Shown: positions 1 through 5,579 of the stretch, in pieces
Layout: every line of letters begins with the position of its first letter
Position numbering within the stretch: position 1 is the first letter of the stretch
Source of the DNA: JAPHSX01 sp050298555
Lineage (GTDB): Bacteria; Pseudomonadota; Gammaproteobacteria; Thiohalomonadales; Thiohalomonadaceae
Direction: 5' to 3'
Assembly (NCBI GenBank): GCA_050298555.1
Contig: JBNKUL010000064.1
Location: forward strand, 1-6,658
DNA length: 6,658 nt
Notes under the pieces: model-generated
The model's input: only the letters and a program-made list of their open reading frames with translations
What the model was told of the DNA's origin: nothing
Databases searched by the model: none
Made by a program: the position numbers and the translations under genes

Positions 1-67
1 GGCTGGGCAGTCAGGCCCAGCATTTCCCCACCCCCTTGCGAGTGCTGGGCAGGACTGCCCAGCCTAC
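1..67. repeat. REP pair (BIME-like), inverted, left copy cut by window edge
   Basis: There are two inverted copies of the window's REP element. The left copy (1-21) begins with the last G of the expected GTAG head, then stem GCTGGGCA, loop GTCA and stem GGCCCAGC, so its loop-closing pair is mismatched. The right copy (44-67) is in the opposite orientation: an intact 8-base stem, loop GGAC, and CTAC at its outer end. The spacer is 22 bases. The pair starts 7 bases beyond the stop codon of the RluA-family gene. The two loops are not complements of each other, unlike the pairs at 2358 and 3841, so this copy looks older or more diverged. No T-tract follows on either strand, so it is not a classical intrinsic terminator. 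Confidence 0.85.
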
Positions 68-74
68 GCTACTC

Positions 75-932
75 CTACAGGGAGGCGACGGGACACCCCT
101 CCCGTCCCGGCTGCAACAGGTAGTGTTTCGGCTCCCCGTCCAGCGGCGAGATGAACTCCAGCTCCACCGCGCTGAGCTGCAGGTCCTCTTCGTCACCCTT
201 CGCACCATAGAGCCGGTCGCCCACCACCGGGAAACCTGCCGCGGCGAGGTGGCGACGGATTTGGTGCTTGCGCCCGGTCTCGATATCGACCTCCAGCAGG
301 GAGCGGTCACTCTCGTCATCATAGATAATGCGGCGGGCGTAACTGAGCGAGGGCTTGCCGTCGAGTTCGCCATCGAAGCAGGCGGGGCTGTCGCCCGCCG
401 GAAACTCGCCGTGCACCACCACCCGATACCTTTTGGAGATGGCGTGCTCGCGGAACATCCTGGAGAAGGCCTGCGCCATCTTCTTCGTATGGGCGATGAT
501 GATGAGGCCGGTGGCGGCGCGGTCCAGGCGGTGGACGATAAAGGCGGGGCGCTGCGGCTGCCGGTTCAGCTCCAGCCAGCGGTTGATGGCGCAGTGGTCG
601 GCCCATTTGGTGCCCTGGGAGCGCAGGCCGTAGGGCTTGTACCAGATGGAGTAGTCGCCCTCGTCGGCAAACAGCTGCGGCGCGGGCGGCTCTTCCGCCA
701 GCACCGCGGCGTTGTAGTAGAGGTGCAAGGTCTCGCCCGGCTGCAGCGGCTTCTTGGCGCGGCGCAGGTGGTGGGTCTGACTGCCGCGAGTCAGCCACAC
801 CGCCCCCCTCTGCATCACCTGTTTGATCCGCTGTTTGGAGAGGCCGCTTTCGCCCGCCAGCAGATCGACCGCATTCTGCCCCGCCTCCTCAATGGCAAGG
901 TGAAGTTCGATGATGTCGGGGACCTGGCTCAT
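75..932 (-). CDS. RluA-family RNA pseudouridine synthase with N-terminal S4 domain
   Basis: This 285-residue protein is predicted to isomerise uridine to pseudouridine in rRNA or tRNA in the cytoplasm. Residues about 15-75 look like an S4 RNA-binding domain (LSKQRIKQVMQRGAVWL). The catalytic domain follows, with YKPYGL near 98, the family signature HRLDRAATGL at 134-143 (D137 would be the catalytic aspartate), and GRKHQIRRHL at 220-229 followed by VVGDRLYGA. Length and domain order fit RluA/RluC/RluD-like enzymes, but the target uridine cannot be told from sequence, so no symbol is given. The ATG at 932 is chosen because the S4 domain begins just after it; the reading frame continues upstream only as antisense to the TauE gene. 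No strong Shine-Dalgarno sequence is visible. The gene is divergent from the TauE-family gene across 34 bases, and its stop (TAG at 75-77) is followed by a REP pair. Confidence 0.93.
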   Translation of the reverse strand: MSQVPDIIELHLAIEEAGQNAVDLLAGESGLSKQRIKQVMQRGAVWLTRGSQTHHLRRAKKPLQPGETLHLYYNAAVLAEEPPAPQLFADEGDYSIWYKPYGLRSQGTKWADHCAINRWLELNRQPQRPAFIVHRLDRAATGLIIIAHTKKMAQAFSRMFREHAISKRYRVVVHGEFPAGDSPACFDGELDGKPSLSYARRIIYDDESDRSLLEVDIETGRKHQIRRHLAAAGFPVVGDRLYGAKGDEEDLQLSAVELEFISPLDGEPKHYLLQPGREGCPVASL

Positions 933-966
933 GGAATGGGGTCTTGGTGTATAGTGCGGAGCCGTT
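933..966. promoter_or_regulatory. Short divergent intergenic gap with ribosome-binding site
   Basis: Only 34 bases separate two divergent start codons (ATG at 932 on minus, ATG at 967 on plus). GGAG at 958-961, five bases before the plus ATG, is a good Shine-Dalgarno sequence for the TauE-family gene. A TATAGT (950-955, plus) or TATACA (953-948, minus) could be a -10 box, but no matching -35 was found, and the plus-strand version would leave almost no leader. Promoters for one or both genes must therefore extend into the neighbouring coding sequences. Confidence is high for the ribosome-binding site and low for any promoter. Confidence 0.4.
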
Positions 967-1713
967 ATGCTACACGATTTCACCACCACCCAGCTCATCC
1001 TCACCGGCCTGATCTTCGTCTGGACCGGCTTCGTGCGCAGCGGCCTCGGCTTCGGCGGTGCGGCACTGGGGCTGCCGTTGATGCTCTTCATCGACCCCGA
1101 CCCGCTGTTCTGGCTGCCGGTGATCGGCACCCACCTGCTGTTCTTCTCCGGGCTGACCCTGCGCACCCGCCTCAACAATGTGGACTGGGGTTACCTCAAA
1201 CACTCGGCCAGCTTCATCGTGCCCGCCGCACTGATCGGCGTATTCGGCCTGCTGCAGCTGCCGACCCACTGGGTGATGATCTTCATCTACGCGGTAACCC
1301 TGTTCTACGCCTTTATCTGGATGATGAACTGGGCGATAGAGAGCCGCCACGGCGCAGTCGACAAGGCGCTGCTGTTGCTGGGCGGTTATGTGGCCGGCAC
1401 CTCGCTCACCGGTGCGCCGCTGATGGTGGCGGTCTATATGCGCAACGTCTCGAAAGGGCAGCTGCGCAACACCCTGTTCGTGCTCTGGTTCACCCTGGTA
1501 ACGATCAAGATGGCGGCCTTCGCCGCACTGGGTATCGAGCTGCAGACGATGAGCGCGCTGCTGCTGTTGCCGGTGGCCACCATCGGCCATGTGGTCGGCC
1601 TCAGGGCGCACGATGCCATCCTTAGAAATGATCAGCAGTTCAAGCGCTGGATTGGGGCGGGGTTGATGGTGGTGAGCCTGATCGGTTTGTGGCGCCTGTT
1701 GCTGCCCCACTAA
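967..1713 (+). CDS. TauE/SafE-family (sulfite exporter-like) membrane protein
   Basis: This 248-residue, very hydrophobic inner-membrane protein has about seven or eight predicted helices (roughly 8-24, 28-42, 47-64, 81-97, 101-121, 133-157, 167-190, 195-212, 228-246; some may be half-helices). It has the duplicated layout of the TauE/SafE (DUF81) family: a glycine-rich signature in the first half (SGLGFGGAALGLP, 25-37) and a related one in the second (GGYVAGTSLTGAP, 139-151). Family members are implicated in export or uptake of small anions such as sulfite, sulfoacetate or other organosulfur compounds; the substrate here is unknown and no sulfur-metabolism gene is adjacent. The start has GGAG five bases upstream. 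It is the only plus-strand gene in the window. Its TAA stop (1711-1713) shares bases with the stop of the convergent metallophosphoesterase. Confidence 0.9.
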   Translation: MLHDFTTTQLILTGLIFVWTGFVRSGLGFGGAALGLPLMLFIDPDPLFWLPVIGTHLLFFSGLTLRTRLNNVDWGYLKHSASFIVPAALIGVFGLLQLPTHWVMIFIYAVTLFYAFIWMMNWAIESRHGAVDKALLLLGGYVAGTSLTGAPLMVAVYMRNVSKGQLRNTLFVLWFTLVTIKMAAFAALGIELQTMSALLLLPVATIGHVVGLRAHDAILRNDQQFKRWIGAGLMVVSLIGLWRLLLPH

Positions 1714-2336
1714 TCAACGATTTCGTTATTGCCCCAGTTCCAGATCTTCTCTATCCCCTTACCGGACAACCCGAACCACTCCAGCTCCATCGAAGGCAAG
1801 GTGAGCACGGCACAGCTGTGGTTAAAGCAGCAGCTGCCGGGATTGATCACCAGGGTATCGCCAATGCGAATATCGAAGGCCTGGTGGGTGTGGCCGAGAA
1901 TCAACACCTCGTGGTCGAAGCCCTGCAGCCGCTGCTGCCACTCGGCCACCGCCTCGGGGATGACGTCGCCCTGCTGATCGAACAGGCGCAGCCCTTTTGT
2001 CATCCTGTTCGGTGGCTCGGCGTGCACCATATAGAGGGTGACCCCCTCGATGGTCAGGGAGAGCGATTCGGGCAGCGCGGCGAAGTAGTCGCGGCTCGCC
2101 GCGCTGCCGGGGAAGGGGTCGCGTTGCAGCGCCCACGCCTCGTGGTTGCCGCGCACCGCCGCCACGTCGTGCTCCATCAGCAACGCCACCGTCTGCTCCA
2201 GCTCGTTGCCGTAACCGCCGATATCACCGGCGCAGAGGACCTGCGACACCCCCTCGCGTTTGAACAGCGCCAGCGCCTCGGCCAGCGGGGCCGCGGCGGC
2301 GTGGGGGTCGCTAATGAGGCCGATCTTTGTCGTCAT
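1710..2336 (-). CDS. Metallophosphoesterase, YfcE/MJ0936-like calcineurin fold
   Basis: This 208-residue cytoplasmic protein carries the full set of dinuclear-metal ligands of the calcineurin-like phosphoesterase superfamily in order: SDPH (D10, H12), GDIGG (D38), GNHEAW (N64, H65), VHAEPP (H105) and GHTHQ (H149, H151), then NPGSC at 165-169. The compact size and the GDIGGYGN motif resemble small bacterial phosphodiesterases such as YfcE and MJ0936, so hydrolysis of a phosphodiester or phosphomonoester is expected. The physiological substrate is unknown. ATG at 2336 places the first metal ligand nine residues in, as usual for the family; the upstream Shine-Dalgarno is weak. The stop (TAG, 1712-1710) overlaps the TAA of the convergent TauE gene in the four bases CTAA. 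A REP pair ends 21 bases upstream of the start, so if transcription reads through from ppnN the mRNA carries it next to the translation start. Confidence 0.92.
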   Translation of the reverse strand: MTTKIGLISDPHAAAAPLAEALALFKREGVSQVLCAGDIGGYGNELEQTVALLMEHDVAAVRGNHEAWALQRDPFPGSAASRDYFAALPESLSLTIEGVTLYMVHAEPPNRMTKGLRLFDQQGDVIPEAVAEWQQRLQGFDHEVLILGHTHQAFDIRIGDTLVINPGSCCFNHSCAVLTLPSMELEWFGLSGKGIEKIWNWGNNEIVD

Positions 2337-2357
2337 ACGTCCGGCCTGTATACCGCC

Positions 2358-2425
2358 GTAGGCTGGGCAGCCATGCCCAGCGCAAGTTCAGGGCAAAAGA
2401 TGCTGGGCATGGCTGCCCAGCCTAC
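2358..2425. repeat. REP pair (BIME-like), perfect 24-base inverted repeat
   Basis: Unit 2358-2381 reads GTAG, GCTGGGCA, loop GCCA, TGCCCAGC. Unit 2402-2425 is its exact reverse complement, and the spacer is 20 bases. GTAG heads point outward. Each unit can fold into its own 8-base-pair hairpin, or the two units can pair into one 24-base-pair stem. The pair lies between the ppnN stop (10 bases away) and the metallophosphoesterase start (21 bases away). There is no T-run, so it is not a canonical terminator, although a stem this stable could pause transcription or block 3' exonucleases. Confidence 0.93.
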
Positions 2426-2435
2426 GAATAGCTTG

Positions 2436-3815
2436 TTATGAAACGGCATTGATACGGTAACAGGGCACATAGACCTTGCCCGGCAGTTTCATGCGGTGCT
2501 GTTCGACGAAGGCGGCGAACAGTTCGTCGAGCTTTGCCATCAGCTGCGCATCGCCGTAGAGCTCGAAGTGGCCGTGCTGCTCGATGGCGCGTATCCCCTC
2601 ATCCTTGACGTTGCCGGCCACCACGCCGGAGAAGGCGCGGCGCAGGTTGGCGGCGAGCAGGTGGCTCTCCTGCTCCTTGTGCAGCTGCAGCGCCGCCATG
2701 TTTTCGTGGGTCGGGGCGAAGGGCTGCTGGAACTCTCCGTCGATCTTCAGCTTCCAGTTGAAGTAGTAGGCGTCGCCGTGCTCCTTACGGTATTCGCGCA
2801 CCTGGGCGATCCCCTGCTTCATCGTCACCGCCACCTGTTGCGGGTCATCGATGATGATGGTGTAACGGCGTTGCGCCTCCTCGCCCAGGGTGTCGGCGAT
2901 GAAGGCGTCTATCTGATTAAAGTAGTCCGCCGCAGCGGCCGGGCCGGTGAAGACCAGCGGGAAGGGCATCTCCCGGTTGTCGGGGTGGAGCAGGATCCCC
3001 AGCAGGTAGAGGATCTCCTCGGCGGTACCGGCGCCGCCGGGAAAGACGACGAAGCCGTGGCCGCTGCGCACGAAGGCCTCCAACCGCTTTTCGATATCGG
3101 GCAGGATCACCAGCTCGTTGACGATGGGGTTGGGCGACTCGGCGGCGATGATCCCCGGCTCGGTCACACCGAGGTATTTGCCGTCATAAATACGCTGCTT
3201 GGCGTGGCCGATGGTCGCCCCCTTCATCGGTCCCTTCATCGCGCCGGGACCGCAACCGGTGCAGATGTCGAGACCGCGCAGCCCCATCTGGTAGCCCACC
3301 TCCTTGGTGTATTCATACTCCGGCCGCGAGATGGAGTGGCCGCCCCAGCAGACCACCATGTTGGGCTCACTGCGCGCCTGCATGATCCCGGCGTTGCGCA
3401 GGATGTGGAACACCGCGCTGGTGATCCCCTCGGAGTTGCTCAGGTCGAACAGGGCGTTGCTGTTGATCTCCTCCGCCACGTAGATCACATCGCGCAGTAC
3501 CGCGAACAGCTGCTCGTTAATGCCGCGGATCATCCTGCCGTCGACGAAGGCGTGCGCCGGTGCCCCCTTCAGATCCAGTTTAATGCCGCGCTCCTGCTGC
3601 ACCACCTGGATGTCGAACCCCTGGTAGCGCTCCAGCAGCTCCTTGCCGTCATCCAGTGTGCTGCCGCTGTTGAGCACCGCCAGGGCGCAGTTGCGGAACA
3701 GGGTATGCACACCGCCTTTGGTGGTATCGAGCAGCTTGCTCACCTCCAGCTGGGAGAGCACCTCCATGTGGCCGATGGGGCTGATGCGGGCGTCGATGGT
3801 TTCGTACTCGGTCAT
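2436..3815 (-). CDS. ppnN: Nucleotide 5'-monophosphate nucleosidase PpnN (YgdH, LOG family)
   Basis: This 459-residue protein hydrolyses the N-glycosidic bond of purine and pyrimidine nucleoside 5'-monophosphates to free base and ribose 5-phosphate in nucleotide salvage; the E. coli enzyme (454 residues) is a known (p)ppGpp target. It aligns with E. coli PpnN throughout: N-terminal ISPIGHMEVLSQLEV and LFRNCALAVLNSGS, the Rossmann-like core with PNMVVCWGGHS (151-161), CTGCGPGAM (185-193) and NPIVNELVILPDIEKR (229-244), the LOG motif PGGAGTAEE (259-267), and the C-terminal RRAFSGVVAGNVK and QHRMKLPG blocks. Two starts are possible: GTG at 3821 and ATG at 3815. ATG is preferred because AGGGAG ends five bases before it; choosing GTG adds two residues. 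REP pairs flank the gene on both sides. Function is confident; stringent-response control is inferred from the homolog. Confidence 0.97.
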   Translation of the reverse strand: MTEYETIDARISPIGHMEVLSQLEVSKLLDTTKGGVHTLFRNCALAVLNSGSTLDDGKELLERYQGFDIQVVQQERGIKLDLKGAPAHAFVDGRMIRGINEQLFAVLRDVIYVAEEINSNALFDLSNSEGITSAVFHILRNAGIMQARSEPNMVVCWGGHSISRPEYEYTKEVGYQMGLRGLDICTGCGPGAMKGPMKGATIGHAKQRIYDGKYLGVTEPGIIAAESPNPIVNELVILPDIEKRLEAFVRSGHGFVVFPGGAGTAEEILYLLGILLHPDNREMPFPLVFTGPAAAADYFNQIDAFIADTLGEEAQRRYTIIIDDPQQVAVTMKQGIAQVREYRKEHGDAYYFNWKLKIDGEFQQPFAPTHENMAALQLHKEQESHLLAANLRRAFSGVVAGNVKDEGIRAIEQHGHFELYGDAQLMAKLDELFAAFVEQHRMKLPGKVYVPCYRINAVS

Positions 3816-3820
3816 ATTCA

Positions 3821-3826
3821 CTCCCT
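3821..3826 (-). promoter_or_regulatory. Ribosome-binding site of ppnN
   Basis: AGGGAG on the minus strand, five bases before ATG 3815, decides between the two candidate starts. It overlaps the first base of the alternative GTG at 3821. A second weaker AGGAAG (about 3834-3829) is suitably placed for the GTG, so use of both starts cannot be excluded. The REP pair begins about 15 bases further upstream, close enough for its hairpin to influence ribosome loading. Confidence 0.6.
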
Positions 3827-3840
3827 ATCTTCCTGTTACC

Positions 3841-3907
3841 GTAGGCTGGGCAGCCATGCCCAGCAGAAAGCCTTCATACTGACGCTGGGCATGGCTGCCC
3901 AGCCTAC
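3841..3907. repeat. REP pair (BIME-like), perfect 24-base inverted repeat
   Basis: Unit 3841-3864 and unit 3884-3907 are exact reverse complements, identical to the units at 2358 and 2402, with outward GTAG heads and loop GCCA/TGGC. The 19-base spacer shows no resemblance to the spacer of the 2358 pair, so the units are conserved while the spacer is not. The pair is 25 bases upstream of the ppnN ATG and 38 bases past the stop of the CHMI-like gene. The stretch 3908-3945 between it and that stop holds no recognisable promoter. Confidence 0.93.
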
Positions 3908-3945
3908 ACTTGTGTAGTTGGGTGTACTCCACTCACCATCAACCC

Positions 3946-4287
3946 TTACGCCCGCCATTTGGCATAGCTATCGCGGTCCATATCGACCACCTCGACGGTG
4001 ATCGTCTTCGCCGGCCACTGCTGCGCCTGCAGTGCCGCCAGCACCGCGCCGCTCAGCTGGCGCTTCTGCTCCTCGGTGCGGCCGCGGTGGATGCGCAGTT
4101 GCGCGTGGATGAAGTGGCTGAAGCGGCCGCCGCTGCGATAGTAGTCGAGCGGATAGGCTCGCACACGAATGTGCTCCTCCTCGAACAGTTCGGTTGCGGC
4201 AGCGGCCTGGTGCACCGCATCGAGCATGGTTTCGATCTGCTCTGCCTCGGCCTGCTTATTTGAGAACTCAATGATTAGGTGTGGCAT
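3946..4287 (-). CDS. Tautomerase-superfamily protein, CHMI (HpaF)-like
   Basis: This 113-residue protein begins MPHLIIEFS, typical of 5-carboxymethyl-2-hydroxymuconate delta-isomerase (CHMI, HpaF). In that family the initiator Met is removed and the exposed N-terminal proline acts as general base for the keto-enol isomerisation; Pro2 is present here. Further similarity to HpaF includes IRVRAYPLDYY (40-50), FSHFIHAQLRIHRGR (56-70) and the C-terminal TVEVVDMDRDSYAKW. It is slightly shorter than E. coli C HpaF (about 126). No other homoprotocatechuate-pathway gene is nearby, so the in vivo substrate may differ and no symbol is assigned. The ATG at 4287 is preceded by GAGGTGG about eight bases upstream and is required to give Pro2. 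REP clusters lie 30 bases before the start and 38 bases after the stop. Confidence 0.85.
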   Translation of the reverse strand: MPHLIIEFSNKQAEAEQIETMLDAVHQAAAATELFEEEHIRVRAYPLDYYRSGGRFSHFIHAQLRIHRGRTEEQKRQLSGAVLAALQAQQWPAKTITVEVVDMDRDSYAKWRA

Positions 4288-4317
4288 GGTCTATTCCACC
4301 TCGTCGTTACTGCTATT

Positions 4318-4435
4318 GCTGGGCATGGCTGCCCAGCCTACCAAATCATTCGTGCCTACCAGTAGGCTGGGCAGTGATGCCCAGCGACTACCAAACCATT
4401 CACCCCGCCCCGTAGGCTGGGCAGTAATGCCCAGC
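4318..4435. repeat. Cluster of three REP units
   Basis: Three units are present: 4318-4341 (minus orientation, loop GCCA when read from GTAG, identical to the copies at 2358 and 3841), 4362-4385 (plus, loop GTGA) and 4412-4435 (plus, loop GTAA). All keep GTAG and the perfect stem GCTGGGCA / TGCCCAGC; only the loop varies. The first two face each other head to head across 20 bases, the reverse of the other pairs. The cluster begins 9 bases past the DUF504 stop and ends 30 bases before the CHMI-like start on the minus strand. It fills most of the 157-base gap between those genes; no other element is seen there. Confidence 0.92.
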
Positions 4436-4437
4436 GC
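4338..4437. repeat. 50-base tandem duplication containing a REP unit
   Basis: Positions 4338-4387 and 4388-4437 align without gaps at about 40 of 50 bases. Both begin CTACCAAAyCATTC, diverge in a short middle part, and end with a REP unit in plus orientation. This looks like an old tandem amplification of a spacer plus REP unit, as seen in multi-copy BIME arrays. Mismatch count was done by eye. Confidence 0.65.
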
Positions 4438-4444
4438 CAAACAA

Positions 4445-4695
4445 CTACCGCTGCCACACCAGCTCGCCGTCACGAAACACCTGGCGGATGCGGTGCAGCG
4501 GGATGGTGTGGGTGACCCCCTCCTCGTCCAGCAGCTGAAAGTCGAAGTGGTCCTGCGGGTCGAAATAGAGCTCCTTCATCGGCACGGTGATGATCCTGTT
4601 TTCGATGCGATCGAAATAGCCGATAACAAAGTCGGCGCGCGGCCGTACTCCTCGTCCCAGCGGATACGATTGAGCAGTTCGTGGATCGGCTGCAT
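4445..4695 (-). pseudogene. DUF504 (MJ1316 RNA cyclic-end recognition domain) protein, frameshifted
   Basis: Two frames together encode one DUF504-like protein of about 82 residues. From ATG 4695 the first part reads MQPIHELLNRIRWDEEYGRA. The second part, in another frame from about 4636 to the TAG at 4447-4445, reads ADFVIGYFDRIENRI, then VPMKELYF, then HTIPLHRIRQVFRDGELVWQR. The join lies in an alternating GC tract (about 4634-4642) with one GC too many; removing it restores a continuous protein. Without a shift, translation stops at TGA 4578-4576 after 39 residues. The start is supported by a TAATG overlap with the HAD stop codon, implying coupled translation. DUF504/MJ1316 domains have been proposed to recognise cyclic-phosphate RNA ends. 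It may be a real recent mutation, a sequencing error in a GC tract, or (less likely) programmed frameshifting. The intact C-terminal part, without internal stops, favours a recent event or an error. Confidence 0.85.
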
Positions 4696-5579
4696 TAACG
4701 CTCAATCTCGTAGTGGCGCATGGAGGTGAAGAGTTCACGCCGGTAGGCGATCTGCGCGATCACCGAATCGAGCAGCAGCTTGACCCGTCGCGACAGCGCC
4801 GAACGCTGGCGATAGTCGGCGGCGGCGATGAAGTCGACCCGGCCATCCTCGAGCAAGGTGCGGCAGATCGCCTCGGAACCTTCGCGCCGCTCATTGTGCA
4901 CGGCGATGGTGTGGCCGCCGTTGCTGCGCGCCACCGCCATGCTCGGCACGTCGGCCATCGCATCGCCGATGTAGATGATGTTCTCGAACGGCACCGGGCG
5001 CTGCGCCTCCTCCATGTGGTCGTTAATGGTATCGCGCGTATCCTCACGCCCCTTGTTGATACGAAACAGGTACTGGGTCTTGGTGGTATCGGTAACCACG
5101 CGGCCGGGGAAGGTGGCGTGGCCGCGCCCGTCGTAGTGGTATTGCGAGGCGTAGATCTGCGCGAACTGTTTGCGCAGTGCGGTCCCCTCCAGTATCTCTT
5201 TTAAGCCCGCCGAGACGATGTAGTGGCGCAGCTTTACCCGGCCGCCGCCCTGCTGTCGCACATAGTCGTTGATGCGCTCGAACCAGTTGCTGACGCCGGG
5301 GTAGTAGCGAATCTGCGAGGCCATGCGGGCGAAGTCGCGCCGCGTGATCCTGACCCCGGCCTGCTCTGCCCGCTCCAGCAGCAGGCGCATGTAGACCAGC
5401 ATGCGCTCCTCGCCGCTCGCCCTGGTCTGCTCGGCGACCTGCTGCCAGAACTCCGCGGGGTCGATGCCGAGGCTGGGCAGCACGGTGTAGTCCTGCATCG
5501 GCAGCGGGCATAGGGTGCCGTCGAAGTCGTAGACCATGGCGATGGTGTTCTGTTGAAAGCGTGCCCTATCGTCACTCAT
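4695..5579 (-). CDS. HAD-superfamily hydrolase (phosphatase)
   Basis: This 294-residue soluble protein has all four HAD motifs: motif I YDFDGTLCP (D18 nucleophile, D20 acid/base), motif II serine in YIVSAGLKEI (S123), motif III lysine near TTKTQY (K167) and motif IV IIYIGDAMADVPSM (G205, D206, D210). A helical cap-like insert occupies about residues 30-110. It should be a magnesium-dependent phosphohydrolase, with a layout recalling phosphoserine-phosphatase-like HADs, but the substrate is unknown. The ATG at 5579 is preferred over an upstream codon at 5624: GGAG sits seven bases before it, and it overlaps the stop of the upstream nuclease gene by eight bases (ATGAGTGA). Its TAA shares one base with the ATG of the DUF504 gene. 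This nesting suggests an operon in which it works with the nuclease and the RNA-end-binding protein. Confidence 0.9.
   Translation of the reverse strand: MSDDRARFQQNTIAMVYDFDGTLCPLPMQDYTVLPSLGIDPAEFWQQVAEQTRASGEERMLVYMRLLLERAEQAGVRITRRDFARMASQIRYYPGVSNWFERINDYVRQQGGGRVKLRHYIVSAGLKEILEGTALRKQFAQIYASQYHYDGRGHATFPGRVVTDTTKTQYLFRINKGREDTRDTINDHMEEAQRPVPFENIIYIGDAMADVPSMAVARSNGGHTIAVHNERREGSEAICRTLLEDGRVDFIAAADYRQRSALSRRVKLLLDSVIAQIAYRRELFTSMRHYEIER

Noticed and set aside
1..67. Rho-independent terminators at the REP hairpins
   Set aside because: The stems are strong, but no T-tract follows on either strand in any of the clusters.
933..1178. N-terminal extension of the RluA-family protein up to 1178
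   Set aside because: The extension is antisense to the start of the TauE gene, and the S4 domain is already complete from the ATG at 932.
36..1625. Long plus-strand open frame of 529 codons
   Set aside because: It lies antisense to the RluA-family gene and then in the wrong frame of the TauE gene. Its translation is rich in Arg, Pro, Ala and Val with no family motif, as expected of a shadow frame in GC-rich DNA.
2496..3917. Plus-strand open frame of 473 codons opposite ppnN
   Set aside because: It is an antisense shadow of a strongly conserved ppnN gene and runs into the REP pair. No recognisable domain and no ribosome-binding context were seen.
4318..4435. CRISPR array, because of 24-base repeats with about 20-26 base spacers
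   Set aside because: The repeats alternate in orientation, are dispersed in separate gene gaps with two or three copies each, have variable loops, and no cas gene is present. They fit REP elements.
4291..4473. Small minus-strand open frame over the REP cluster
   Set aside because: Its coding is made almost entirely of REP units and spacers and overlaps the end of the DUF504 gene, with no independent support.
5471..5480. REP-like sequence GGCTGGGCAG inside the HAD gene
   Set aside because: There is no GTAG head and no complementary stem arm downstream; it encodes part of the conserved HAD N-terminal region (LPSLG) and is a chance match.
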